A stretch of 64,000 nt of DNA, taken from JAGWRA01 sp035534615. Lineage in GTDB: Bacteria; Acidobacteriota; Vicinamibacteria; Vicinamibacterales; CAVVIG01. The notes under the pieces were generated by a model. It ran no database searches. It was not told where the DNA came from and was given only the letters and a program-made list of their open reading frames with translations. Position 1 is the first letter of the stretch. Every line of letters starts with the position of its first letter. The DNA lies in contig DATLRO010000059.1 in assembly GCA_035534615.1 (NCBI GenBank), positions 1 through 64,000 of the forward strand. Reading direction: 5' to 3'. Below are positions 54,454 through 61,821 of this stretch, in pieces. A program made the translations under genes and the position numbers.

Positions 54454-55138
54454 CCGGCGGCCGGGCGCCGGCCGCCATCCGCCTCCTCCCGTCCGGGCAC
54501 TCGCTCAACAGGGGACAGACCGGGCAGTGCGGGTTCGCCTCGGTGCAGGTGGCGCCGCCGTGGTGGGAGAGGTACAGCGCCGCCCTCCGGTACGCCGCGG
54601 CGCTCCGGGGCAGCTCGGCGGCGAGGCGCCGCCGCACCACGCGCACCGTCCGCCGGAAATCGTCCTCCTCGCGCCCGTAGCCCAGGCGGAGGCCGGTGCG
54701 GCAGATGCGGGCATCGACCGGCAGCACCACGTGATCCGTGGCGAACAGCAGCAGGCGGTGGGTTTCGGCCTCGCCCAGGTGCGGGAACGGCCGCAGCGCC
54801 CGCCGCGCGGCCGGCAGCGGGCCCCGGAGGATCGTCGGCAGGTCGGGCGTCCGGCGGAACAGGTCGACGCCGGCGCGCAGGGCCCGCAGCCGCTGCTCGA
54901 CGTACGGTCCCGCCAGCCGGAGCGCCGGCTCGAGCTTGCCGCGCGGTGCCTTCCACATGGCGTCCGGCGTCAGCGCCGGAATCCGCCTCAGGGCCGCCAG
55001 CGCCGCATCGCGCCGGCCGGGCGCGGCGTGGACCGACACGACTTCCCACACGAACAGCGTGAAGGGATCGCGCGGCGGCGGCTTCAGCGGCCCATAGAAG
55101 ACCTCGAGGCGGTCGAGCAGGTGTTCGATCCGCGCCAT
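54446..55138 (-). CDS. Endonuclease III-like HhH-GPD protein without the catalytic lysine
   Basis: This 230-residue base-excision-repair-like protein has an HhH-GPD fold. The terminal iron-sulfur loop keeps the four Cys with the EndoIII spacing (C-x6-C-x2-C-x5-C, near residues 198-214), and the Asp region is present (VVLPVDARICRT). The hairpin that in Nth reads LPGVGRKTA reads FPHLGEAET here, so the Schiff-base Lys is missing. It may be monofunctional or a non-catalytic DNA-binding relative. It is convergent with the SirB1-like gene. Confidence 0.8.
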   Translation of the reverse strand: MARIEHLLDRLEVFYGPLKPPPRDPFTLFVWEVVSVHAAPGRRDAALAALRRIPALTPDAMWKAPRGKLEPALRLAGPYVEQRLRALRAGVDLFRRTPDLPTILRGPLPAARRALRPFPHLGEAETHRLLLFATDHVVLPVDARICRTGLRLGYGREEDDFRRTVRVVRRRLAAELPRSAAAYRRAALYLSHHGGATCTEANPHCPVCPLLSECPDGRRRMAAGARPPVS

Positions 55139-55148
55139 CTTGAGATGT

Positions 55149-55190
55149 GGGGACGGGTTATGTCACGGGATCGTGACATAACCCGTCCCC
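55149..55190. repeat. Perfect 18-bp inverted-repeat palindrome, copy B
   Basis: GGGGACGGGTTATGTCAC (55149-55166) and its exact reverse complement (55173-55190) flank the 6-nt loop GGGATC. The arms are identical to copy A at 44159-44202 and only the loop differs. It sits 10 bp upstream of the endonuclease III-like start and 4 bp past the M20 peptidase stop. Confidence 0.85.
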
Positions 55191-55194
55191 GATT

Positions 55195-56568
55195 TTACGC
55201 CGTCACGCCGGCCAACTCCCGGTAGAGACACGCCGACGCGATCACGCCGTTGTGGAAGTTGCCCAGGTCGATCTTCTCGTTCGGCGCGTGGGCGTTCTCG
55301 TCCGGCAGGCCGACGCCGAACAGGACCGACGGCACGCCGAGCTCCTCCTGGAACGTCGAGACGACCGGAATCGAGCCGCCTTCGCGGGTGAACACCGGTG
55401 CCTTGCCGAATCCCTGCTCGATGGCGCGGCCGGCGGCCCGCACGAACGGGTTGTCGAACGACGTCATCCAGGGCTTGCCGCCGTGCATGCGGGTGATCTT
55501 GACCTCGACCGTCTTCGGGGCGATCTTCCGGACGTAGTCGGCGAACTGCGTGGCGATCCGGCCGGGATCCTGGTTGGGCACCAGCCGCATGCTGATCTTC
55601 GCCATCGCGACGGCCGGGATGACGGTCTTGGCGCCTTCGCCGGTGAAGCCGGACAGCAGGCCGTTCACCTCGAGCGTCGGGCGGCCCCAGATCCGCTCGA
55701 GCGTGGTGTAGCCGGTCTCGCCGAACAGCTTCGGGGCGCCGAGCTCCTTCCGGTAGCGGGTCTCGTTGAACGGCAGCTTCCGGTACTCCGCCCGCTCCGC
55801 GTCGCTGAGCGGCCGCACATCGTCGTAGAACCCGGGCACCTTGATGCGGCCGCTGCGGTCCTTCATCTGCGCGATCATCTGCGCCAGGACGAAGGCCGGG
55901 TTGGCCACCGCGCCGCCGAACGAGCCGGAATGGAGATCACTCTTCGTGCCGCGCAGGTCGATCTGGAAGTACGCCAGCCCGCGCAGGCCGTAGCAGATGG
56001 ACGGGATGCCGCGGTCGAACATCGGCGAATCCGAGATGACGACGACGTCGGCCTGCAGTTCGGCCTTGTGGGCCCGGACGAAGTCGTCCAGGTTCACGCT
56101 GCCGACCTCCTCTTCGCCCTCGAGGATCAGCCTGACGTTGATCGGCAGCCGGCCCGTCTGCTTCAGGTGCGCCTCGATCGCCTTGAGGTGCATGAAGACC
56201 TGTCCCTTGTCGTCGGCCGCGCCCCGGGCGTACAGCTCGCCGTCCCGCACCGTCGCGTCGAACGGCGGCGACTCCCACAGCTCGATCGGATCGACCGGCT
56301 GCACGTCGTAGTGGCCGTAGAACAGCATCGTCGGCGCGCCGGGCGCGCCCAGCCAGTCGCCGTACACCACCGGCTTGCCGGGCGTCTCGACGAGGCGGAC
56401 GTTCTGAAGACCGATGCGCCGCATCTCGTCGGCCGTCCACTCGGCGCAGCGCCGGACGTCGGCGTCGTGCTCCGGCAGCGCGCTCACGCTCGGAATGGCG
56501 AGAAACGCCTTGAGCTCGTCCAGGTACCGATCGCGGTTCACGTTGATGAAATCGATGACGTTGTCCAT
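55195..56568 (-). CDS. M20 family dipeptidase
   Basis: This zinc-dependent carboxypeptidase/dipeptidase of the ArgE/DapE/CNDP type has 457 residues. The metal ligands are seen in YGHYDVQPVD (His, Asp), GAADDKGQ (bridging Asp), EGEEEVGS (general-base Glu and ligand Glu), VISDSPMF (Asp) and the late NAHAPNEKIDL (His). A dimerisation domain lies in the middle. The ATG at 56568 has GAGG 5 nt upstream. An in-frame extension to 57060 is a shadow of the MBL gene. Confidence 0.92.
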   Translation of the reverse strand: MDNVIDFINVNRDRYLDELKAFLAIPSVSALPEHDADVRRCAEWTADEMRRIGLQNVRLVETPGKPVVYGDWLGAPGAPTMLFYGHYDVQPVDPIELWESPPFDATVRDGELYARGAADDKGQVFMHLKAIEAHLKQTGRLPINVRLILEGEEEVGSVNLDDFVRAHKAELQADVVVISDSPMFDRGIPSICYGLRGLAYFQIDLRGTKSDLHSGSFGGAVANPAFVLAQMIAQMKDRSGRIKVPGFYDDVRPLSDAERAEYRKLPFNETRYRKELGAPKLFGETGYTTLERIWGRPTLEVNGLLSGFTGEGAKTVIPAVAMAKISMRLVPNQDPGRIATQFADYVRKIAPKTVEVKITRMHGGKPWMTSFDNPFVRAAGRAIEQGFGKAPVFTREGGSIPVVSTFQEELGVPSVLFGVGLPDENAHAPNEKIDLGNFHNGVIASACLYRELAGVTA

Positions 56569-56630
56569 GACTGCCTCGCTTGTCGCCTGAAGAGTCGCGT
56601 CGAATCGGAACTCGGCCTGCCGGCAGGCCC

Positions 56631-57479
56631 TCAGGAAGACGATGCCCCGGACGCCCGGTCCGGCACGAACCCGGCCGCGGCGGCCCGCAGCCGGAACGAG
56701 TCGCCGCGCGCGTCGACCCGGCCTTCGTCCTGCAGCTTGGCCAGATGCGCCCGCACGCTCTCGCCCGCCATGCGCCGGAGCGCCGGCGGCACGTCGGGGT
56801 AGATGCGCGCGACCATCGCCTCGATGGTCGCGCAGCCGTGCGCGAGCGCATCGAGCACCTGCGCCTCGCGCTCCTGCCGGTGCGCCAGGTACGCCAGCAG
56901 CAGCGCGCGCGGATCCTCGATGACCGGGCCGTGCGCCGGCAGCATCCGATGCGGCTCCAGCGCGAGCACACGGCGCAGCGATCCGAGGTACTCCCCGAGG
57001 CGGCCGCCCTGACTGTACAGGATGACCACCGTACTGCCCAGGACGGCCAGGTCGCCACAATAGAGCGTGCGCGCCCCCTCGTCCAGGAAGGCCAGGTGAT
57101 CGGGCGCGTGGCCTGGCGTGTGCACAGCCGTCAGCGCGGCGTCACCGGCCGGAATCCGCTCGCCGTCGGCGATCGGCTGCCAGGGCACGGGGTACCGGGC
57201 GTCGCGCTCGGGGTTCGGGTACTTGAAGAACGCCACGTCCGGCCACCGCCGCGCGATCGCCTCGGCGCCCGAGGCGTGATCGCCGTGGGCGTGCGTCACC
57301 AGCACCGCCGCGAGCGCCATCCGGCGCGCCTCCAGCTCGCGCGCGATCGCGTCCAGGTGCCGTGGATCGCCCGTCCCGGCGTCGATCAGCACCGGCCGCC
57401 GGCCCGGTATCAGATACGTCTGGTTCCCGGCGCCGGTCATCGGACCCGGGTTGTACGCGTGAAGGCTGATCGATTCCAT
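56631..57479 (-). CDS. Metallo-beta-lactamase fold hydrolase (LACTB2-like)
   Basis: This 282-residue MBL-fold protein has the zinc motif THAHGDHASG (residues about 62-71), TPGHAPDHLAF, the bridging Asp in LYCGDLAVLG and the late His in LPAHGP. A C-terminal winged-helix domain (EAQVLDALAHGCATIEAMVARIY onward) is as in LACTB2-type RNases and hydrolases. The ATG at 57479 gives the family N-terminus; the GTG/ATG extension to 57503 adds nothing conserved. The substrate is unknown. Confidence 0.88.
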   Translation of the reverse strand: MESISLHAYNPGPMTGAGNQTYLIPGRRPVLIDAGTGDPRHLDAIARELEARRMALAAVLVTHAHGDHASGAEAIARRWPDVAFFKYPNPERDARYPVPWQPIADGERIPAGDAALTAVHTPGHAPDHLAFLDEGARTLYCGDLAVLGSTVVILYSQGGRLGEYLGSLRRVLALEPHRMLPAHGPVIEDPRALLLAYLAHRQEREAQVLDALAHGCATIEAMVARIYPDVPPALRRMAGESVRAHLAKLQDEGRVDARGDSFRLRAAAAGFVPDRASGASSS

Positions 57480-57536
57480 CAATCCGGGGCCGCGTCCCGC
57501 CACCCGCCTGGCCGCGCACGGCGGCCGTCACACGCC

Positions 57537-57749
57537 TCAGGTGCCGCCGAAGCCGACGGTCACCTTGCCGTCTTCGACGATGACCGGCACCGACCGGCCG
57601 CCATGCGTGTAGTGCAGCATGCGTTCGAGTCCCGCCCGGTCCTTCCTGACGTTGACGTACTCGAACACGACATGCCGCCTTCTGTAATCGTCACGGGCGG
57701 CTTGCGTGTACGGTCAGGTGTCCTTGCCGAAGATGTAAACCTCGCTCAT
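57537..57749 (-). CDS. UXX-star-type selenoprotein, glutaredoxin-like (in-frame UGA read as Sec)
   Basis: This is a small thioredoxin-fold redox protein that reads through one in-frame TGA (57714-57716) as selenocysteine at residue 12. The 70 residues begin MSEVYIFGKDTUPYTQAARD and end VPVIVEDGKVTVGFGGT. UPYT replaces the glutaredoxin CPYT active site, and the VPVI...VGFGG end is the glutathione-binding part of glutaredoxins. GGAGGA lies 7 nt before the ATG. Codon phase and homology-like sequence continue on both sides of the TGA, and a hairpin follows it. The gene lies between the thioesterase and MBL genes with gaps of 22 and 57 bp. A pseudogene with a point stop is the alternative, but the stop falls exactly on the catalytic Cys position. 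Confidence 0.82.
57674..57716 (-). promoter_or_regulatory. Candidate SECIS element
   Basis: On the coding strand, 12 nt after the UGA, GCCGCC (57701-57696) pairs with GGCGGC (57679-57674). Inside, CGU and AC(A)G can pair around the 7-nt loop GACGAUU. Bacterial SECIS hairpins lie directly downstream of the UGA within the coding sequence, as here. Binding by SelB is inferred. Confidence 0.55.
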
Positions 57750-57771
57750 GGTCCGTTCCTCCGCCGCCGGT

Positions 57772-58194
57772 TCAGCCGCCGACCGGATCCAGCCGGCCCT
57801 GATCGAGCAGCGCGCGCATGTCGTCCGGAATCGGCATCGAGCGCCCGGCCGCGTAATCGTAGGTGACGATCACCGTCCGCGCCGTCGCCACCATCCGCCC
57901 GTCCCCCGCGTGCACGATCTCGTAGTCCAGCGTGAAGCTCGATCGGCCGACGTGGCTGACCCACAGCCGCACGTCCACCCGGTCGCCCACGACGACCGGG
58001 GAGCGGAAATCGCATTCGGCCCGCGCGATGATGATGCCGGCGCCCGGGCCGGGCCGGGCGGCCGTCAGCGCCCGCCAATAGGCGAACCTGGCCTGTTCCA
58101 GGTACGTCAGGTAGACCGCGTGGTTCACGTGCCCCATCGGGTCGCAGTCGCGGAACCGGACTTCCACCTGGTGCGAAAACGGTGCTTTCGGCAT
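57772..58194 (-). CDS. Acyl-CoA thioesterase, 4HBT/YbgC-like hotdog protein
   Basis: This 140-residue hotdog-fold protein hydrolyses acyl-CoA thioesters. The 4HBT signature is RFRDCDPMGHVNHAVYLTYLEQAR, with the catalytic Asp in CDPMGHVNH, followed by ECDFRSPVVVGDRVDVRLWV and FTLDYEIVHAGDGRMVATARTV. It is likely to act on short- or medium-chain acyl-CoA and fits the fatty-acid island a few kilobases upstream, although it is on the opposite strand. It is probably cotranscribed with the selenoprotein gene 22 bp downstream. Confidence 0.9.
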   Translation of the reverse strand: MPKAPFSHQVEVRFRDCDPMGHVNHAVYLTYLEQARFAYWRALTAARPGPGAGIIIARAECDFRSPVVVGDRVDVRLWVSHVGRSSFTLDYEIVHAGDGRMVATARTVIVTYDYAAGRSMPIPDDMRALLDQGRLDPVGG

Positions 58195-58309
58195 GGCCGA
58201 CGCTCGACGCTCCTCTGCCCTTCAGTCTACCGCAAGGGCGCGCGGGCGGTCCCGCCCTCCCGGCGCTCCGGCCGCCGGCCCCCGGTTGACGCAGGCGCCC
58301 CTGCGTGAG

Positions 58310-59950
58310 ATGAATTACGTCGTGACCGACACCGGGACGACCGAGGAGTTCACGCCCGACGAGCGCGGCGCGCTGGCGCCGTACTTCACGAACACCGACC
58401 GGCCGGTGTTCGCGCTGACCAACCTGCCGGACACCGTGAAAGGGGCGCTGTTCGCCCGCTACTCCCGATCGGCGAAGTCGCTGCGCCGGCTCTTTCTCGA
58501 CGAGTTCCTCGGCGAGATGGCCGGCCGGACCGGCGATGCCGGGCCGGCCGTCGGTGTCGAGCGGGCCGAACGGCTGTACACGAAGGTCTTCAACGACTAC
58601 GGCGACGATTCGGTCGCGCAGCTCGGCGGCGCCCACCTCGCGTGCGAGGGGGCCTCGAACGTGCTGACCAAGGTGCTCGAGTGGGGCCGGCTGATGGCCT
58701 ACCTCGAGCAGTCGACCCGGTACGTGCCGTACACCGACCGGCCGGGCGGCCGCTGGAAGTACCTCGTTCCGGCCGAGATCGAGGCGTCGCCGCTGCGCGA
58801 TCGCTACGTGGCGGCGCTCGACCTGGCGTTCGACACCTACGCCCGCTGGATCGGCCCGATGCAGGAGCATTTCCAGCGCCGCTATCCCCGGGATCCGGCC
58901 GACAGCGACGGCGTCTACCGCGCCGCCATCCGGGCGAAGGCGCTCGACACGCTGCGCGGCCTGCTGCCGGCGGCGACCCGGTCGAACGTCGGCCTGTTCG
59001 GGACCGGCCAGGCGTACGAAGCGCTGCTCCTCCGGATGCGCGCCAGCCCGCTGCACGAAGTCCGCGCCTGCGCCGACCAGATGCTCGCCGAGCTGCGCGT
59101 CGTCATCCCCGCCTTTCTGCTGCGCGTCGATCAGCCCGAGCGCGGCGGCCGCTGGTCCACCTACCTGGCCGCGACACGCGACGCGACGCAGGAGGTGGCC
59201 GACCGGCTGACCGCGCGCGAACCGGCCGCGTCGGACGGCCCGGGCGAGGAGGTGACGCTCACCGACTTCGATCCGGACGGGGAGGCCAAGGTCGTGGCGG
59301 CCGCGCTGTACTCGTCTTGCGATCTGCCGGACGCCCGGCTGCAGGCGCTCGCGCGGCGCCTGACGCCGGACGATCGGGCGGCGGTCCTGCGGGCGTACGT
59401 CGGCGAGCGGGCCAACCGCCGCCATCGCCCCGGCAGGGCGTTCGAGCGGACCTCGTACCGCTTCGACATCCTCACCGACTACGGCGCGTTCCGCGACCTG
59501 CAGCGCCATCGCCTGCTGACGATCGAATGGCAGCCGCTCGGGACGCGCCACGGGTACACCGAGCCGGCGGCGCTCGAAGAGGCCGGCGCGCTGGACGACT
59601 GGCGGCGGGTCATGGACGAATCGGCCGGGCTCTACGAAGCGCTCCGCGACGGCGGCCTGGCGCCCGTGGCGCCGTATGCCGTGGCGATGGCCTATCGCGT
59701 CCGCTTCTACGTCGAAATGAACGCCCGCGAGGCGATGCACCTGATCGAGCTGCGCACGGCGCCCCAGGGGCACCCGGCCTACCGCCGCGTCTGCCAGGCG
59801 ATGCACCGGCTGATTGCCGGGCAGGCGGGCCACCGCGCGATCGCGGCCGCCATGACGTTCGCCGATCACTCGGTGGTCGAACTGGAACGGCTGAACGCCG
59901 AGCGGGCCGGCGAGCGGCGGCGGCTCCGCGGCGGGGCCGGGCAGGAGTAG
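58310..59950 (+). CDS. Tandem ThyX-like protein (FAD-dependent thymidylate synthase family)
   Basis: The 546-residue protein consists of two ThyX-like halves. Canonical ThyX is about 220-250 residues and carries RHR followed by S-x-N-E-Q-S-x-R-Y. Here the N-terminal half retains only EQSTRY (residues 133-138; the RHR position reads GRL). The C-terminal half retains RHR (residues 399-401) but continues LLTIEWQPLGTRHGY. ThyX makes dTMP with FAD and methylene-tetrahydrofolate at subunit interfaces, so the halves might complement each other in a pseudodimer, or the activity may have changed. The ATG at 58310 begins the conserved region; the ORF extension to 58193 was not used. Confidence 0.8.
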   Translation: MNYVVTDTGTTEEFTPDERGALAPYFTNTDRPVFALTNLPDTVKGALFARYSRSAKSLRRLFLDEFLGEMAGRTGDAGPAVGVERAERLYTKVFNDYGDDSVAQLGGAHLACEGASNVLTKVLEWGRLMAYLEQSTRYVPYTDRPGGRWKYLVPAEIEASPLRDRYVAALDLAFDTYARWIGPMQEHFQRRYPRDPADSDGVYRAAIRAKALDTLRGLLPAATRSNVGLFGTGQAYEALLLRMRASPLHEVRACADQMLAELRVVIPAFLLRVDQPERGGRWSTYLAATRDATQEVADRLTAREPAASDGPGEEVTLTDFDPDGEAKVVAAALYSSCDLPDARLQALARRLTPDDRAAVLRAYVGERANRRHRPGRAFERTSYRFDILTDYGAFRDLQRHRLLTIEWQPLGTRHGYTEPAALEEAGALDDWRRVMDESAGLYEALRDGGLAPVAPYAVAMAYRVRFYVEMNAREAMHLIELRTAPQGHPAYRRVCQAMHRLIAGQAGHRAIAAAMTFADHSVVELERLNAERAGERRRLRGGAGQE

Positions 59951-59966
59951 GGCGACCGCGCGCGCG

Positions 59967-60500
59967 CTAGTCGTCCCGGTCCCGGCTCCAGAACTTTCCG
60001 TATTCGTCGAGGAACGTCAGCGTCTCGAACGATCGCATCCGGTCGAAGAACAGGATGCCGTCGAGATGGTCGTACTCGTGCTGGACGACGCGCGCCGGGT
60101 AGTCGCGGAGCCTGAGCTCGAGCGGCGCGCCGTGGCGATCGAGCCCGCGCAGGTGGGTCTCCTTCGGCCGCGACACCTTGCCCCGGATGTCGGGGATGCT
60201 CAGGCAGCCTTCCCAGTCCTCGACCGTCTCCCCGCTCATCGTCAGTTCCGGATTGACGACCACCGTCGGACGGAGGAGCGTCTCCTTCTCGTCCCCGTCC
60301 TCGACGACCGCCAGGAAGATCCGCAGCTCCTCGTGCACCTGCGGCGCCGCCAGCCCGACGCCGCGATACTCGTGCATCGTCTCGATCATGTCGTCGATGA
60401 GGCGCTGGATCCTCGGACTCTTGAGGTCGCGGCGGTCGACCGCCTGCGCGCGCGTCCGCAGCACCGGGTGACCCATGCGCGCCACTTTCAGAATAGCCAT
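59967..60500 (-). CDS. def: Peptide deformylase
   Basis: This metalloenzyme removes the N-formyl group from nascent proteins. The 177-residue protein has all three motifs: GVGLAAPQ (47-54), EGCLSIP (97-103, metal-binding Cys) and QHEYDHLDG (140-148, two metal-binding His and catalytic Glu). The ATG at 60500 is preceded immediately by a perfect TATAAT on the coding strand, so the mRNA may be leaderless. fmt is not adjacent. It is divergent from the NUDIX gene. Confidence 0.96.
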   Translation of the reverse strand: MAILKVARMGHPVLRTRAQAVDRRDLKSPRIQRLIDDMIETMHEYRGVGLAAPQVHEELRIFLAVVEDGDEKETLLRPTVVVNPELTMSGETVEDWEGCLSIPDIRGKVSRPKETHLRGLDRHGAPLELRLRDYPARVVQHEYDHLDGILFFDRMRSFETLTFLDEYGKFWSRDRDD

Positions 60501-60506
60501 GGGTAA

Positions 60507-60512
60507 ATTATA
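60507..60512 (-). promoter_or_regulatory. -10 element of def, implying a leaderless transcript
   Basis: TATAAT (60512-60507 on the minus strand) is followed by six bases and then the def ATG at 60500, which places the expected transcription start at or near the A of the start codon. No convincing -35 was found. Confidence 0.55.
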
Positions 60513-60555
60513 GAAAAGATCGGGGGAGATTTGGGGCGGTTGTACACTGGTTCCG

Positions 60556-61104
60556 GTGGCCGACCATCCCCACGTTCACGACGACGCGCAGACCTTCCGG
60601 TTCTGCCCGCGCTGCGGCGCGCCGCTCGACCGCCGGCTGCTGAAGCCGACCGAGCCCGAGCGGCTGGTGTGCACCCGGTGCGAGTTCGTCTTCTACCTCG
60701 ATCCGAAGATCGCCGTCGGCACGGTCATCCGGGCCGGGAGCGGCCGGATCGTGCTGGTGCGGCGCGCCATCGAGCCGGGGTACGGCAAGTGGGTGTTTCC
60801 CGGCGGCTACGTGGACCGGGGCGAGGCGCTCGAGGCGGCCGCACTCCGCGAGGCGCGCGAGGAGTCCGGCCTGGACGTCCGGCTGGAAGGGCTGGTCAAC
60901 ATCTACTCGTACACCGGCCGGACGCCCGTCATCATCGTCTATGCCGCCACGGTGGTCGGCGGCTCGCTCTGCGTGGACGAGGAGTGCCTCGAGGCGGCCG
61001 AGTTCACGGAGGAAGCGATTCCGTGGAGCGAACTGGCGTTCCGGAGCACGCAGGAAGGGCTGCGCGACTATCTCGCGGGCCTGCGACATCCGATCCGCAG
61101 GTAA
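60556..61104 (+). CDS. NUDIX hydrolase with N-terminal zinc ribbon
   Basis: This 182-residue protein combines a zinc ribbon (CPRC at 17-20 and CTRC at 39-42) with a NUDIX domain. The NUDIX box begins GGYVDRGEALEAAALREAREE (residues 83-103) and continues SGLDV. It resembles NudC/ADP-ribose pyrophosphatase-like NUDIX enzymes that hydrolyse nucleoside diphosphates linked to another group. The GTG start at 60556 lies only 8 bp after a TACACT -10-like hexamer (60543-60548), so this gene may also be leaderless. It is divergent from def. Confidence 0.88.
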   Translation: MADHPHVHDDAQTFRFCPRCGAPLDRRLLKPTEPERLVCTRCEFVFYLDPKIAVGTVIRAGSGRIVLVRRAIEPGYGKWVFPGGYVDRGEALEAAALREAREESGLDVRLEGLVNIYSYTGRTPVIIVYAATVVGGSLCVDEECLEAAEFTEEAIPWSELAFRSTQEGLRDYLAGLRHPIRR

Positions 61105-61186
61105 GAATTGCCCAGTCGGATTGAGTCGCCTCAAGTGCCACCCGAAGCAGCAAAGGCCCTGATATCAAAATCCGGAGCGAGCGACC

Positions 61187-61224
61187 CTTCGACAGGCTCA
61201 GGGTCGGCCTGAGCGAAGTCGAAG
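61187..61224. repeat. Palindromic intergenic repeat
   Basis: CTTCGAC (61187-61193) pairs with GTCGAAG (61218-61224), and the inner CTCAGG pairs with CCTGAG. This matches a very common intergenic palindrome of environmental bacteria (CTTCGACAGGCTCAGG... CCTGAGCGAAGTCGAAG). It lies in the 219-bp gap between the NUDIX and lipoprotein genes, where nothing else is recognisable. Confidence 0.7.
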
Positions 61225-61323
61225 ACCGACGGCAGCGGATGGGGGTGGGGCCCCATGCGGATTGAACAATGGTGCACATCTTGCTCGTAGCAGCCGATAC
61301 GATCACGTGCCACGAGGTGCTCC

Positions 61324-61794
61324 ATGCGTCCATCCCATCTGACCGCCCCAACAGTCATCGCGCTGACGGTTCTGTTGGCTGGCTGCGTGTTCCAGAACAC
61401 CAACTCGCCGACCAGCCCCGACACGTTGTCGCTGGCGACGCTCATGGGCAACTGGGCGTCGACCGGGACCGTGACGACCTCGTATCCGACGCCGCAGGCG
61501 TGCGGCAACTTCCAGTGGGCGGTGACGAGTTCGAGCGGGCAGACCGCCAGCGGGACGTTCTCGGCGACCTGCGCCGGCGGGGTCGCGCTGAGCGGCACGG
61601 CCAGCGGCACGCTGAGCGGCACGAGCGTGACGTGGACGGCGACCGGTCAGGCGACCGAGCCGGGGCTGCCGGCCTGCCCGTTCACGCTGAACGGCACGGC
61701 GACGCTCAGCACGCCGACGACGATCGCCATTCCCTACTCCGGGACGACCTGTTTCGGGCCGATCAGCGGCACGGAGACGCTGACGAAGCAGTAG
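61324..61794 (+). CDS. Small Ser/Thr-rich lipoprotein
   Basis: I do not recognise a named family. The 156-residue protein has a lipoprotein signal with lipobox LLAGC (Cys at residue 21). A linker rich in Ser, Thr, Pro and Asn is followed by a beta-rich domain with an early LMGNWASTGTVTTSY and four Cys (ACGNF, ATCAGG, PACPF, TTCFG) that could form two disulfides. It is short and repetitive in Gly/Thr/Ser (SGTASGTLSGTSVTWTATG). It is probably anchored to a membrane; the function is unknown. Confidence 0.75.
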   Translation: MRPSHLTAPTVIALTVLLAGCVFQNTNSPTSPDTLSLATLMGNWASTGTVTTSYPTPQACGNFQWAVTSSSGQTASGTFSATCAGGVALSGTASGTLSGTSVTWTATGQATEPGLPACPFTLNGTATLSTPTTIAIPYSGTTCFGPISGTETLTKQ

Positions 61795-61821
61795 CGGATC
61801 GCAACGGCCGGCATCCAGCCC

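Noticed and set aside
57537..57749. Reading the region as a glutaredoxin pseudogene with a nonsense mutation
   Set aside because: The only stop falls exactly at the catalytic Cys position, the frame and ribosome-binding site are intact, and a hairpin follows the UGA. All of this favours selenocysteine over decay.
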